From the NCBI RefSeq assembly GCF_003044275.1, contig NZ_PZPL01000001.1, positions 2,976,001 to 3,040,000 of the forward strand: a stretch of 64,000 nt of DNA, read 5' to 3'. Position 1 is the first letter of the stretch; each line of letters opens with the position of its first letter. Source of the stretch: Rathayibacter caricis DSM 15933. Its GTDB lineage: Bacteria; Actinomycetota; Actinomycetes; Actinomycetales; Microbacteriaceae. Shown piece after piece: positions 1 to 6,275 of this stretch. The notes beneath the pieces are model-generated. The model saw nothing but the letters and a program-made list of their open reading frames with translations. It was not told the DNA's origin and searched no databases. A program made the position numbers and the translations under genes.

Positions 1-34
1 CGCTCCGGGGTGGAAGCGCGCGACCATCGGGCGC

Positions 35-295
35 CTAGCGGGTCGCGAGGTGGGCTCGCACCTGCGCCTGCTTGGCGAAGCGGATGGCGCTGGTGGTGAT
101 GCGTGCGGCGATCTGTTCGGCCTGCTCGATGAGCTCGCCCGCCTTGTCGTAGTCGTCGCCAGTGCCTGCTGTGTTCGCGAGGATGGCGTGCGCTGTCGCG
201 ATCTCGTAAGTGCTGTCGTCGGGGTGGGTGTGGTTGAGCGCGTCGATCTGGGTGAAGAGCTTCTCGGCTGCTGTTCGGTGCTGTGTGGGTGTCAT
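35..295 (-). CDS. hypothetical small element protein, 86 aa
   Basis: Not recognised. The ATG at 295 is preceded on the minus strand by a purine-rich GAAAGGAC ribosome-binding site about 8 bases away, which supports the start. The product is soluble, with no membrane segment or signal peptide. It is rich in Ala, Thr, Glu and Gln and looks mostly helical; the stretch EKLFTQIDALNH and the later ELIEQAEQIAARI could form a helical hairpin. It is the last gene visible in the minus-strand operon of the integrated element and follows the 341-aa gene by a gap of 25 bases. A function in the mobile element is inferred from context only. Confidence 0.6.
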   Translation of the reverse strand: MTPTQHRTAAEKLFTQIDALNHTHPDDSTYEIATAHAILANTAGTGDDYDKAGELIEQAEQIAARITTSAIRFAKQAQVRAHLATR

Positions 296-320
296 TGCTG
301 GTGTCCTTTCGGGTGTGGGG

Positions 321-1346
321 TCAGGGTCGGTAGCCGCTGCGCATGCGTGCGCGTGCGTGCGCTTCGCTCCGTCGGTTGAGGTCGGAGGGCATGATGCGGA
401 ACGGCTCGGCTTCGGGTGCGGGTCCGCCTGTCAGGTAGGCGTCACGGGCCTGCGTCTTGTGCTCGATGGTGTTCGGGGTTGGGGCGCCGGTGATGTACTC
501 GGCCGCGGCTCGCTCCTGGTCGAACTCTTCGAACGTCGGCACCCAGGGCTCGAGGTCGGTGCACGCGAGCACGAGGCGGTAGGTGCTGTCGATGTCTTTG
601 TCGAACACTGGTGAGGCCGTACCGCTGACGAGCCATTCCCGATACTCGAGAAGGTTCGGGCGGCTGCTCGTCGGGATCTCTCGCGCGGCCTCGCGGCGTC
701 GTTCGATCCAGTGGGGGACGACGTCGGCGGATCGCCGGAAGTGGGCTGAGTGGGCGATCTGGTCGGTGCTGAGGGTGGTGCTGCTCTGATCGAACGCGGC
801 GTCCATCAGCTCTGTCTGAACCTGGCGGATTTCGCGGTAGCGGGGTTCGAGAGCGGTGACGGTCTGCCAGGACGTGATGGCCTCGCTGTTGCCGAGGATG
901 GCGGTTGCCGGGCTGGTGATTCCCGCGAGGTTGTTCGCCTCTGCTCGCACCTTGTCGGCGAGGGTGGCCAGCTCTCCGGCGAGGTACGCGAACGCCGCTT
1001 CGGTCGTGTACTCGTTGAGGAGCCCGCGAGTGTCGGAGTAGTTCGAGGCCACGGAGTTGAGTGCGTGCATCCGGGCGACCGCTAGAGCATCGATCCGGTC
1101 GGCTTCGATGATCGGCGCCGCGATGTCGTCGGGCACGGGCTTGCCCGCGAGGAGGAGCGCTTCGATCTTCTGCTCGACCGTGGCGACGGCGGCGGGCCGG
1201 GTCAAGGTCGCTCGCGCCGGAGATCCTGCGGGGAGCAGCACGCTTACTCCGAGCTGCCGCATGATGCCGTTGCGGATGTCCCAGCCGGGGATGAGCGAGT
1301 AGGCGACGTCGCGGACGCTGGTCGGCTTGCTCTTCGCTGCGGTCAT
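321..1346 (-). CDS. hypothetical mobile-element protein, 341 aa
   Basis: Not recognised. This is the largest element gene in the window after the integrase. The ATG at 1346 overlaps the stop of the upstream 63-aa gene by four bases (ATGA), pointing to translational coupling. The product is soluble, with an Ala/Leu/Glu-rich helical middle (about residues 50-200) and a C-terminal part rich in Arg and Pro ending ARARMRSGYRP. No Walker, HNH, portal, terminase or capsid motif is visible to me. Its place just after the HNH gene, where many actinophages put terminase or packaging genes, makes a structural or packaging role possible, but nothing in the sequence proves it. Confidence 0.6.
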   Translation of the reverse strand: MTAAKSKPTSVRDVAYSLIPGWDIRNGIMRQLGVSVLLPAGSPARATLTRPAAVATVEQKIEALLLAGKPVPDDIAAPIIEADRIDALAVARMHALNSVASNYSDTRGLLNEYTTEAAFAYLAGELATLADKVRAEANNLAGITSPATAILGNSEAITSWQTVTALEPRYREIRQVQTELMDAAFDQSSTTLSTDQIAHSAHFRRSADVVPHWIERRREAAREIPTSSRPNLLEYREWLVSGTASPVFDKDIDSTYRLVLACTDLEPWVPTFEEFDQERAAAEYITGAPTPNTIEHKTQARDAYLTGGPAPEAEPFRIMPSDLNRRSEAHARARMRSGYRP

Positions 1347-1534
1347 GCGCGCTCTCCCGTCTGCGGCTTGGGGTGCTTCTGCTCGTACAGGGCGCGTCCC
1401 GACTCGACAGTCCCCGGAGGTCGCTTCTCGTAGGGCTCGTGAGTGGGGCTGGGATCGGCGTGGAAGCCGGAGCGTCCGTTGCGCTCGGCGAACATGCGCC
1501 GGCCGGCCTCGATGCCCTTGCTGGGTTCAGTCAT
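1343..1534 (-). CDS. small element protein with a duplicated motif, 63 aa
   Basis: Not recognised. I chose the ATG at 1534 because it overlaps the end of the preceding gene (1527) by eight bases and because reading further upstream gives a low-complexity stretch. The 63-aa product contains two related segments: GIEAGRRMFAERN near residues 7-19 and TVESGRALYEQKH near residues 42-54, sharing the pattern E-(A/S)-G-R-x-(M/L)-(F/Y). The middle is Pro- and Gly-rich. The C-terminus ends GERA and its stop overlaps the start of the 341-aa gene. Short SGRxLY-like motifs occur in small phage proteins of unknown role; that similarity is from memory and weak. Confidence 0.55.
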   Translation of the reverse strand: MTEPSKGIEAGRRMFAERNGRSGFHADPSPTHEPYEKRPPGTVESGRALYEQKHPKPQTGERA

Positions 1535-1742
1535 TGGTGGTCTCTTCCGTTGCGACCGGGAGTCCGGTCGGGTTGATCTGGACGTAGCCGGCGCCGCGGA
1601 GTGCGGTGACGACGTGTGTTGCGAGCTCCGAGAGGATGTCGCTGCGCGCGGCTCTCTCGGCTTGGAGTCGGGATTCGTGTCCGCGGGCGAGCGAGCGCCA
1701 CCGGTCACGGTCGACGGTCATCTCCTCGAGCGGGTCGCTCAT
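1527..1742 (-). CDS. hypothetical element protein, 71 aa, helical N-terminus
   Basis: Not recognised. Start at the ATG at 1742, which overlaps the HNH gene stop by four bases (ATGA). The first 45 residues (MSDPLEEMTVDRDRWRSLA onwards) are strongly charged and predicted to be helical or coiled-coil, with heptad-like spacing. They are followed by a compact tail containing TALRGAGYVQINPTG. The size and layout fit a small DNA-binding or assembly helper, but no family was assigned. It is part of the tightly coupled minus-strand operon between the HNH endonuclease and the 63-aa gene. Confidence 0.55.
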   Translation of the reverse strand: MSDPLEEMTVDRDRWRSLARGHESRLQAERAARSDILSELATHVVTALRGAGYVQINPTGLPVATEETTND

Positions 1743-2053
1743 CGGTGTGACGCCTTGCCGCCAGCGCTGTTGTTGCAGCGGACGCACGACGGTCCGCGAT
1801 ATCGAGTGCGGTCATCGTCGTCGTGATCAAGTGCCCACGGCTCACCCGCGGCGATCACGCGACCGCAGCGGGAGCAGGGGGTCATGCCGAGCGCGACGAT
1901 CGGAGCCCACTCGGCGCGGAGGGCGACGTGAGCCGCCCCGTAGCCCCGCTCTGCGGAGGTGCCGCGCGCCTTTTCCTTCTCCTTGCGGTGCGCAGGGCAG
2001 TGACCCGACGTGGGCACGAGAGTCGCGCATCCCGAGGTACTGCAGACGCGCAT
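1739..2053 (-). CDS. HNH endonuclease, phage type
   Basis: A 104-aa HNH nuclease. An N-terminal zinc-knuckle-like part has CSTSGCATLV and CPAH. The central RGYGAAHVALRAEW segment is typical of phage HNH proteins. The catalytic region has a CSRCG knuckle, the LDHDDD core with the metal-binding His, and the closing SCVRCNNSAGG with Asn and Cys. Phage HNH proteins of this size cut DNA in one strand or assist terminase in packaging, and they usually sit beside terminase genes. Here the gene is followed by small unknown genes and the 341-aa gene, and any terminase would lie left of the window. The ATG start at 2053 is the first in frame after the short gap. Confidence 0.88.
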   Translation of the reverse strand: MRVCSTSGCATLVPTSGHCPAHRKEKEKARGTSAERGYGAAHVALRAEWAPIVALGMTPCSRCGRVIAAGEPWALDHDDDDRTRYRGPSCVRCNNSAGGKASHR

Positions 2054-2065
2054 CAGCCCGCTACC

Positions 2066-2221
2066 TCAATCGGCACGGCGCATCCCCGACCGCTGATACT
2101 TCGAGAGCAGATCCTCTTTCTTCTTCGCGCGATTGCGCCAGAGATCGACCTCCGCGCGAAGATCTCGATTCTCCTTCTCGAGGATCGAGAGTCGAATCGC
2201 GGTGAGATCCGGTGTGGTCAT
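2066..2221 (-). CDS. short coiled-coil protein, 51 aa
   Basis: Not recognised as a named family. I chose the ATG at 2221 because the sequence from there (MTTPDLTAIRLSILEKENRD) is coherent while the extension further upstream is not. Residues 5-40 form a clear amphipathic, charged helix (EKENRDLRAEVDLWRNRAKK) likely to dimerise as a coiled coil, followed by a basic tail ending GMRRAD. The gene is the first one downstream of the inverted-repeat array at 2331-2467 in the direction of transcription, so its expression may depend on that array. A role in DNA binding or as a scaffold is possible but unproven. Confidence 0.5.
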   Translation of the reverse strand: MTTPDLTAIRLSILEKENRDLRAEVDLWRNRAKKKEDLLSKYQRSGMRRAD

Positions 2222-2330
2222 GCTTCCCCCTCCATCTGCCGATAGGAGGGGTCTGCACACGTGAGGTGCTCGCCTTGGTTCCCCTTAATCCTCATAGTCT
2301 TTTCCTCCGTTGTTCCTCAGTTGTTCCTAT
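2222..2330. other. gene-free, AT-richer segment beside the repeat array
   Basis: This 109-base stretch between the 51-aa gene and the repeat array is visibly poorer in GC than its surroundings (for example cttaatcctcatagtc). It holds two direct copies of GTTGTTCCT at 2309-2317 and 2320-2328, spaced 11 bases start to start. An AT-richer tract beside iterons is the usual layout of a DNA-unwinding element in a replication origin. It may equally be the promoter region of the downstream minus-strand genes. Confidence 0.4.
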
Positions 2331-2467
2331 GGGGTACAGTCCGCGTACCCCTGGAAGTACGTTCCGCGTACCCCTGAGGGGTACGTATCCCGTACCTGCC
2401 AGGGGTACGCATTCCGTACCCCATGAGCGGTTCTCCACAGGCGCCAGGGGTACGCATTCCGTACCCC
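2331..2467. repeat. five-copy inverted-repeat (iteron-like) array
   Basis: Five copies of GGGGTAC-N7-GTACCCC lie at about 2331-2351, 2354-2374, 2378-2398, 2402-2422 and 2447-2467. Copies 1, 4 and 5 are exact in both arms; copies 2 and 3 each have one degenerate arm. The first four are spaced about 24 bases apart and the last is 45 bases further, close to two periods. The 7-base centre is also conserved (gcattcc in copies 4 and 5). Such phased repeats are typical of replication-origin iterons or of multi-site operators bound by a dimeric protein. The adjacent winged-helix gene at 2475-2828 is the obvious candidate binder. Confidence 0.85.
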
Positions 2468-2474
2468 TGATCGG

Positions 2475-2828
2475 TCACGCAACCTTGCCGAAACGGAGCA
2501 CGTACTCCGCTCGGTTCCCGGCTTGGCCCCGTCTCGTTCTCTCGATCGCGCCCGACTTCACGAGGCCCTGGGTTGCGATCTTCACGCGCTGGAACGCCGC
2601 CTCGCGGTCGAGGGTGGCTTCCGCGGCGTTGGCGTCGAACGGCTGCGGCTCGTCCGGCACGAGGCGCCCCAAGCCGTAGGCCGATTCCTCACGCGCGGCG
2701 AAGTACCGAGGGGGCTTGTCCTGATCCATCGCCTTGAGTGACATCCAGATGAGCAAACGCAACTCGTTCGCCTTCAACTCGTTCTCGGCCGCGAAGAGGA
2801 ACGCCTTCCCCACAAGCTGCGCTCCCAT
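2475..2828 (-). CDS. winged-helix DNA-binding protein, candidate replication initiator
   Basis: 117 aa. The N-terminal half (ELKANELRLLIWMSLKAMD) resembles the first helices of phage replication-type winged-helix domains, where a gene-length cue (lysis or replication O-like proteins) is followed by a recognition helix. The region AAFQRVKIATQGLVKSGAIERTRR reads as the recognition helix plus wing, and the tail AEYVLRF as a closing beta strand. The ATG shares one base with the stop of the 28-aa gene (TGATG), indicating coupling. The gene ends eight bases from the iteron-like array. Initiator or array-binding regulator is inferred from fold and location; no enzymatic domain is present. Confidence 0.6.
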   Translation of the reverse strand: MGAQLVGKAFLFAAENELKANELRLLIWMSLKAMDQDKPPRYFAAREESAYGLGRLVPDEPQPFDANAAEATLDREAAFQRVKIATQGLVKSGAIERTRRGQAGNRAEYVLRFGKVA

Positions 2829-2914
2829 CAGCCCCCCAATCTGTCGGCAGCGCCGGGCGTCAGCGCGTGGTGCTGTGACGGCTGCCTCTCGCCGTCAGTA
2901 GTGGTGTTGGTCAT
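2828..2914 (-). CDS. 28-aa leader or small protein
   Basis: A very short reading frame, missed by usual length cut-offs. It begins at the ATG at 2914, preceded by a strong GGAGGGAATCAC ribosome-binding site, and encodes a Thr/Gln/His-rich peptide starting MTNTTTDGERQPSQHH. Its TGA shares a base with the ATG of the winged-helix gene, so it could act as a translational leader for it or be a small protein in its own right. A longer in-frame version reaching 3037 lacks a ribosome-binding site and reads as low-complexity sequence, so I did not use it. Confidence 0.45.
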   Translation of the reverse strand: MTNTTTDGERQPSQHHALTPGAADRLGG

Positions 2915-3023
2915 GTGATTCCCTCCCAGGGGAAAACGGAGGGCCGATCGCGTATCCACGCCGCGATCGGCCCTCCTAGTTGCTGACGTGTGAAGTTGTG
3001 GTCTGAGAACCCCGGATCGGCCC

Positions 3024-3827
3024 TTAGTCGGGCTCATCCGAGTCGGCCGTGAAGGCCGCCTCGATTCGGCGCCGGGCCTTGCTGAGCGTGGTGATCGAGT
3101 GCTTCATGCTCGCCAACCACTTCTCCACCTGTTCGACGGGAAGCTCGTAGACATCCACGGCGGCTAGACCCTCGGCCTCGCTCGCGAGAGCGAATACCAT
3201 TCGTTCCATCACCTCGGCGTGCACGATCTTCCGCTGGCCGAGCATCACGCTGTCGGCCTGAATCGTGATGCCCCGCTCCTTCGCCTGCGAACGAAAGTAG
3301 GAGGCGTCGGAGTACATCCGGAGCGAGCGGTTGATGGCCTCGGAGGTGAAGCCATTCGAGGCCATCTCGATGACGTTCGGCCACAGGGCCTCCCGCTCCT
3401 CGGCGGTCAGCTTGTGGGGCTCAGGAGCGTCTCTGACGGGCTGCCGCCACCGCTTTGGACCCGACTCGGGACGAGTGGTAACCGGGTTACCACTCGCGGC
3501 GGAGATGTCCTTGCCGATGGTCACGTGGCTGACGCCCTGAGTCGCGGCGATAGCTCGCGTGCTCATGCCGCCCTCGGAGAGCGCGACCGAGATTGCTTGT
3601 CGATCCTGCTGCGGCAAGCTCACGAGGATGTCGTGCTGCTGCACGAACTCCTCCCAGGACGCCACGCCGGCCGCGATCCACGCCCGCCGCTCGTACAGCG
3701 AGGAAACAACCTCGATGTACTTTGCGAACTGCCCCTCGATGCCGTCACGCAGCAGCCCGAGCTTCATCACCGCGCTCTTCACCTCGGAAATGCTCATGTC
3801 GAGCACCACGATCTCGTCGTTCAGCAC
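3024..3827 (-). CDS. HTH DNA-binding protein of the mobile element, 267 aa
   Basis: Contains a clear helix-turn-helix around residues 75-115 (DRQAISVALSEGGMSTRAIA, then TQGVSHVTIGKDIS), of the kind found in ParB-like and transposon or phage regulators. Upstream are helical segments with WIAAGVASWEEFVQQH. After a Pro/Arg-rich linker, a second helical half (residues about 145-260) has ERMVFALASEAEGL and a basic C-terminus. The GTG at 3827 overlaps the previous gene by seven bases; an internal ATG at 3797 (MSISEV) is an alternative start. The protein is likely to bind element DNA, for regulation, partition or replication; the exact job is unknown. Confidence 0.6.
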   Translation of the reverse strand: MLNDEIVVLDMSISEVKSAVMKLGLLRDGIEGQFAKYIEVVSSLYERRAWIAAGVASWEEFVQQHDILVSLPQQDRQAISVALSEGGMSTRAIAATQGVSHVTIGKDISAASGNPVTTRPESGPKRWRQPVRDAPEPHKLTAEEREALWPNVIEMASNGFTSEAINRSLRMYSDASYFRSQAKERGITIQADSVMLGQRKIVHAEVMERMVFALASEAEGLAAVDVYELPVEQVEKWLASMKHSITTLSKARRRIEAAFTADSDEPD

Positions 3828-4048
3828 GGCGGCTCCATCGGGTCATCGAGCCAGTCGTCGACCTTCGGGTGCTCAGCGCGATGAGCGGCGGCGATGAGTT
3901 CTACGCCCAGTCGCACGGCCTCGTCTGCGGCGAGAGGGACGCTGAGCCCGGGAACGTCCACGCGAACCACGATCTGCTCGTCGTACTCGTCCGGTTCTAC
4001 CGCGATCGGGCCGCCCGCCCAGCGCGTCTCGACCAGCGCGGCGGTCAT
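3821..4048 (-). CDS. hypothetical element protein, 75 aa
   Basis: Not recognised. Acidic 75-aa protein with a short beta-rich stretch (DEQIVVRVDVPGLSVPL), then an Ala-rich helix (ADEAVRLGVELIAAAHRAEH) and an acidic tail ending DDPMEPPC. The ATG at 4048 overlaps the stop of the XRE-like gene by four bases (ATGA). It sits in the middle of the coupled minus-strand operon, between two DNA-binding proteins. No membrane segment is present. The size and pattern resemble small accessory proteins that many actinophages carry. Confidence 0.55.
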   Translation of the reverse strand: MTAALVETRWAGGPIAVEPDEYDEQIVVRVDVPGLSVPLAADEAVRLGVELIAAAHRAEHPKVDDWLDDPMEPPC

Positions 4049-4272
4049 CGCTTGCCGCCCTTCTTGAGCTCCTCGGCATAGAGGCCCGAAAGCACGAACA
4101 CCTCGCGGATGTTGAGCTGCCGGTCGTCGCCGTCCTCGGCCCTGTGCAGGGACGCCACGGGCTTACCGACCGCTTCCGCCGCTTGGACGATGGGAACGCC
4201 CGCGAGCTGGCGTAGCTTGCGAAGGGACCGGCCGGGGCCGTCAGGACCGGCGACCACCTCGGCGGCGTTCAC
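4045..4272 (-). CDS. small XRE-like HTH protein, 75 aa
   Basis: I chose the GTG at 4272 because it forms a GTGA overlap with the upstream gene and makes a compact XRE-type domain. LRKLRQLAGVPIVQAAEAVG is helix 1 and the start of the helix-turn-helix, KPVASLHRAEDG the recognition helix, and NIREVFVLSGLYAEELKK the closing helices. Longer versions extending to 4644 overlap a well-supported gene in another frame and read as Arg-rich shadow. XRE proteins of this size in mobile elements act as Cro-like regulators or as antitoxin-like partners. It belongs to the excisionase-led operon, so it may be the lytic-side regulator opposing the repressor at 5691. Confidence 0.65.
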   Translation of the reverse strand: MNAAEVVAGPDGPGRSLRKLRQLAGVPIVQAAEAVGKPVASLHRAEDGDDRQLNIREVFVLSGLYAEELKKGGKR

Positions 4273-4856
4273 GCCTGAACCGCCTTTCGCGCCTGGACCC
4301 GGACGCTCTTGCTGAGGCGCTCGAGCTGGTCGGCCATCTCCAACAACTCGGTCTTCGACAGGGCGTAGTCGAACGTCTCCGGCATGAAGATCGCGGTGCG
4401 ATCGATCATGGTTCCGTCCTCGTCGGCGTAGCTCACCCGGTAGGCAGTGACCGTGCCGCCCTTGATCATCCCGATCGACTCGCGCGGCCCCTCGTGCCAC
4501 TCGGGCTCGAGTAGGCCGGCAGTGTCGTCGAGTTCGTGGCCGCGGCACCAGTCGAGATCGACGCACGGAACGGGAGACAACAGGCGCAGAGTCGCCGTCC
4601 CCTGCTTGATGCCCTCGAACTCGTACATGCCGAGGAACACCCACGGGGCGCCGTGCTCGTCCGCGAACGCGGTGCCGGCGACGGTCGAGTACAACAATCC
4701 TGCGGGCAGTCGAGAGTCGTAGCAGATCAAACCGTGAGCGTCGGCGGTGACGATGACCTCCGCTCCGGCGATCATGTGCGAGCTGAGCGCGGCCGGGGGA
4801 ACACGGCGGAAACGCTCGGGCTCAACCTCGGTGGTATGTGCCATGATGGTGTTCAT
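4269..4856 (-). CDS. hypothetical element protein, 195 aa
   Basis: Not recognised. The ATG at 4856 has a good AAGGAGA ribosome-binding site seven bases upstream, which sets the start. The first two thirds look beta-rich and soluble (AEVIVTADAHGLICYDSRL, APWVFLGMYEF, GTVTAYRVSYADEDGT). A C-terminal helix (YALSKTELLEMADQLERL) is followed by a basic tail VRVQARKAVQA. No catalytic motif is obvious. It overlaps its upstream neighbour by 35 bases and its downstream neighbour by four (GTGA). The layout, a beta-rich globular body plus a terminal basic helix, would suit a single-strand or structured nucleic-acid binder, but that is speculation. Confidence 0.55.
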   Translation of the reverse strand: MNTIMAHTTEVEPERFRRVPPAALSSHMIAGAEVIVTADAHGLICYDSRLPAGLLYSTVAGTAFADEHGAPWVFLGMYEFEGIKQGTATLRLLSPVPCVDLDWCRGHELDDTAGLLEPEWHEGPRESIGMIKGGTVTAYRVSYADEDGTMIDRTAIFMPETFDYALSKTELLEMADQLERLSKSVRVQARKAVQA

Positions 4857-5367
4857 TACTGGTCTCCTTCGTAGTGGTTGGGTCGGGCCGGTCGCCCTCA
4901 TCCGCGGTTGCACCCGCATGGATGGGGGCCTTCTTCTTCTCAGCGAGGACGATGCGCGTGCCGCGTCCGCTGTTCGTGTGCTGCTTCGTGCAGTGGTCCG
5001 CGATGAATCGCAAGACCGCGACGGCTTCGGTGGGTGAGAGTGCCTCTGCGCGAATGGTGACCCGATGCTCGGGATCGAGCCAGATCTCCTTCTTGTCGGG
5101 GTGAAGCTGCCAGCCGGCAAAGTTGGCCAACAACGTAGTTTCGATGTTGGTGGCGGCGGTGTTGAACGTCGGATCGGAGATCGGCAGGACGCTTCGAGAT
5201 CGGATCGTGCTGACGATGCGGTGGATGTCGGCAGCTACCTCGGAGTTGAGGTTGTAGCGCTTCGGGGGTCGCCGGAGTTCCCATCGGGCTGCTTCTAGAG
5301 GAGCAGTTGAGCGCGCCTGCGGTGAGGCGGACGCCCAGTTCGAGGGGCTGCCGGTTCGTCCGGTCAG
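4822..5367 (-). CDS. hypothetical element protein with likely CTG start, 181 aa
   Basis: The frame reads as a real protein well upstream of its first ordinary start (TTG at 5133): RRPPKRYNLNSEVAADIHRI and IVSTIRSRSVLPISDPTFNT run without stop into NFAGWQLHPDKKEIWLD. Between 5133 and 5570 the frame has no ATG, GTG or TTG. A CTG at 5367 overlaps the excisionase stop as CTGA, the same four-base overlap (ATGA or GTGA) seen at four other junctions in this operon, so I propose CTG as the start. The rest has an alpha/beta core (TIRAEALSPTEAVAVLRFIA) and a His-rich tail. Function unknown. If CTG is not used, a shorter 103-aa form starts at TTG 5133. Confidence 0.5.
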   Translation of the reverse strand: MTGRTGSPSNWASASPQARSTAPLEAARWELRRPPKRYNLNSEVAADIHRIVSTIRSRSVLPISDPTFNTAATNIETTLLANFAGWQLHPDKKEIWLDPEHRVTIRAEALSPTEAVAVLRFIADHCTKQHTNSGRGTRIVLAEKKKAPIHAGATADEGDRPDPTTTKETSNEHHHGTYHRG

Positions 5368-5567
5368 GACGCCTCCGCGAAAGCCGCTTCGATGAACGCC
5401 TCGACGTCCGACTCTCGGAAAATCCGGCGGCCACCGATTTTCGCGGACTTGGGAGCAGTGCCCTGGTGCAGCATCCAGCGGAGCTGCTTCTCCGACTTTC
5501 GAAGGCGCAGTGCGGTCTCGGCGAGCGTCAGAAGCGCTCCGCCCGAAGTGATGTAGGAGGTGCTCAA
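5364..5567 (-). CDS. excisionase-like MerR-type DNA-binding protein, 67 aa
   Basis: Small helix-turn-helix protein of the excisionase family. TLAETALRLRKSEKQLRWML is the helix-turn-helix, AKIGGRRIFRESDVEAFIE the wing and closing helix seen in Xis/AlpA-type proteins. I chose the TTG at 5567 because it has a GAGGAA ribosome-binding site at good spacing; longer frames overlap the divergent repressor. Xis proteins bind the attachment region and steer the integrase towards excision. The gene heads the minus-strand operon and faces the repressor gene across 123 bases, the classical arrangement of a lysogeny switch. TTG is an uncommon start and may keep levels low. Confidence 0.75.
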   Translation of the reverse strand: MSTSYITSGGALLTLAETALRLRKSEKQLRWMLHQGTAPKSAKIGGRRIFRESDVEAFIEAAFAEAS

Positions 5568-5690
5568 GAGTTCCTCTTTCCTGTGCTTGGTTCCCAGTTC
5601 CTTCCGGGCTTGGATAGATTCAAACATGACCAGACCTGGTACCGCAAGCGATCCCAACCAAGTTAGGTCAGATTCGGTAGAGTCGAGCGC
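5568..5690. promoter_or_regulatory. divergent control region of the element (repressor / excisionase)
   Basis: Intergenic region between the excisionase and the repressor. Seen directly: a palindrome ACCAG-AC-CTGGT at 5629-5640, a spaced inverted repeat CTTGGTT (5586-5592) and AACCAAG (5656-5662), and a -10-like TAGAGT at 5678-5683. Its predicted start point is about the repressor ATG at 5691, so the repressor mRNA may be leaderless, as for other phage repressors. The palindromes are candidate operators for the XRE repressor. No good -35 was found for either direction. Confidence 0.5.
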
Positions 5691-6275
5691 ATGCCTACCC
5701 CTGACGAGCAGATCGGCTCCAACCTGATCAAGTTGCGTGGCTCCATGACGCAGAGAGAGCTCGCGGAGAAGATGAAGCAACGGGGGTGGAAATGGACTCA
5801 CGTCACGGTCGGATCGATTGAGCGAGGTGAGCGACCTCTCCGCCTCGCTGAGGCGGAAGCGGTTGTCGACGCAATCGGGCACGGCTTCGTCCACAACCTC
5901 CTGGCGTCGGAAGCCGACGCGACAGTGCAGGTGTGGATGCGGAAGATGTGGGAAGCCAATGCTGCGGTGGAGAAGGCCGTACGCACTTACGTTGAGACTC
6001 AGCTGCAGCTTTCGATGGCCGCATACAGCGCGCAGCCACACCCGGACAGCACAACTGGCGAAGGAATTTTGGACTGGTTGAGCCATTCACCTCAGCGAGC
6101 GGTGGAGACGACACTCGAACGAATCTGGTCTGAGGATGCGATGGAAGCATCGCTGGCGGAGCGGCTCTACGGAGAGACTGACGGTGAGGACCGCGGGATC
6201 GACATCTCCGACGACACATACATCAAGGCCTTCTACTCGTGGCAACGGCATGGCGAGCATCCAGAAGCGCCCTAA
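5691..6275 (+). CDS. XRE-family repressor, candidate immunity regulator
   Basis: 194 aa. The N-terminal 60 residues are an XRE/Cro helix-turn-helix domain: LIKLRGSMTQRELAEKMKQR, then WTHVTVGSIERGERPLRLAE, with the IERGER recognition motif. The long C-terminal part is helical and acidic with no protease (LexA-like) site visible, so it is probably not cleaved by RecA. It faces the excisionase and is followed by the integrase with a 26-base overlap, so repressor and integrase are probably co-transcribed. The likely role is to hold the element silent by repressing the excisionase operon and to allow integrase supply. Inferred from fold and position. Confidence 0.75.
   Translation: MPTPDEQIGSNLIKLRGSMTQRELAEKMKQRGWKWTHVTVGSIERGERPLRLAEAEAVVDAIGHGFVHNLLASEADATVQVWMRKMWEANAAVEKAVRTYVETQLQLSMAAYSAQPHPDSTTGEGILDWLSHSPQRAVETTLERIWSEDAMEASLAERLYGETDGEDRGIDISDDTYIKAFYSWQRHGEHPEAP

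Noticed and set aside
2331..2467. The repeat array as a CRISPR
   Set aside because: Units are about 24 bases apart with only two or three bases between palindromes, so there are no unique spacers, and no cas genes are present.
4822..5133. Start of the excisionase-operon gene at TTG 5133 as the only start
   Set aside because: The frame upstream of 5133 reads as coherent protein. I kept TTG 5133 as an alternative but prefer CTG 5367 because of the four-base overlap pattern in the operon.
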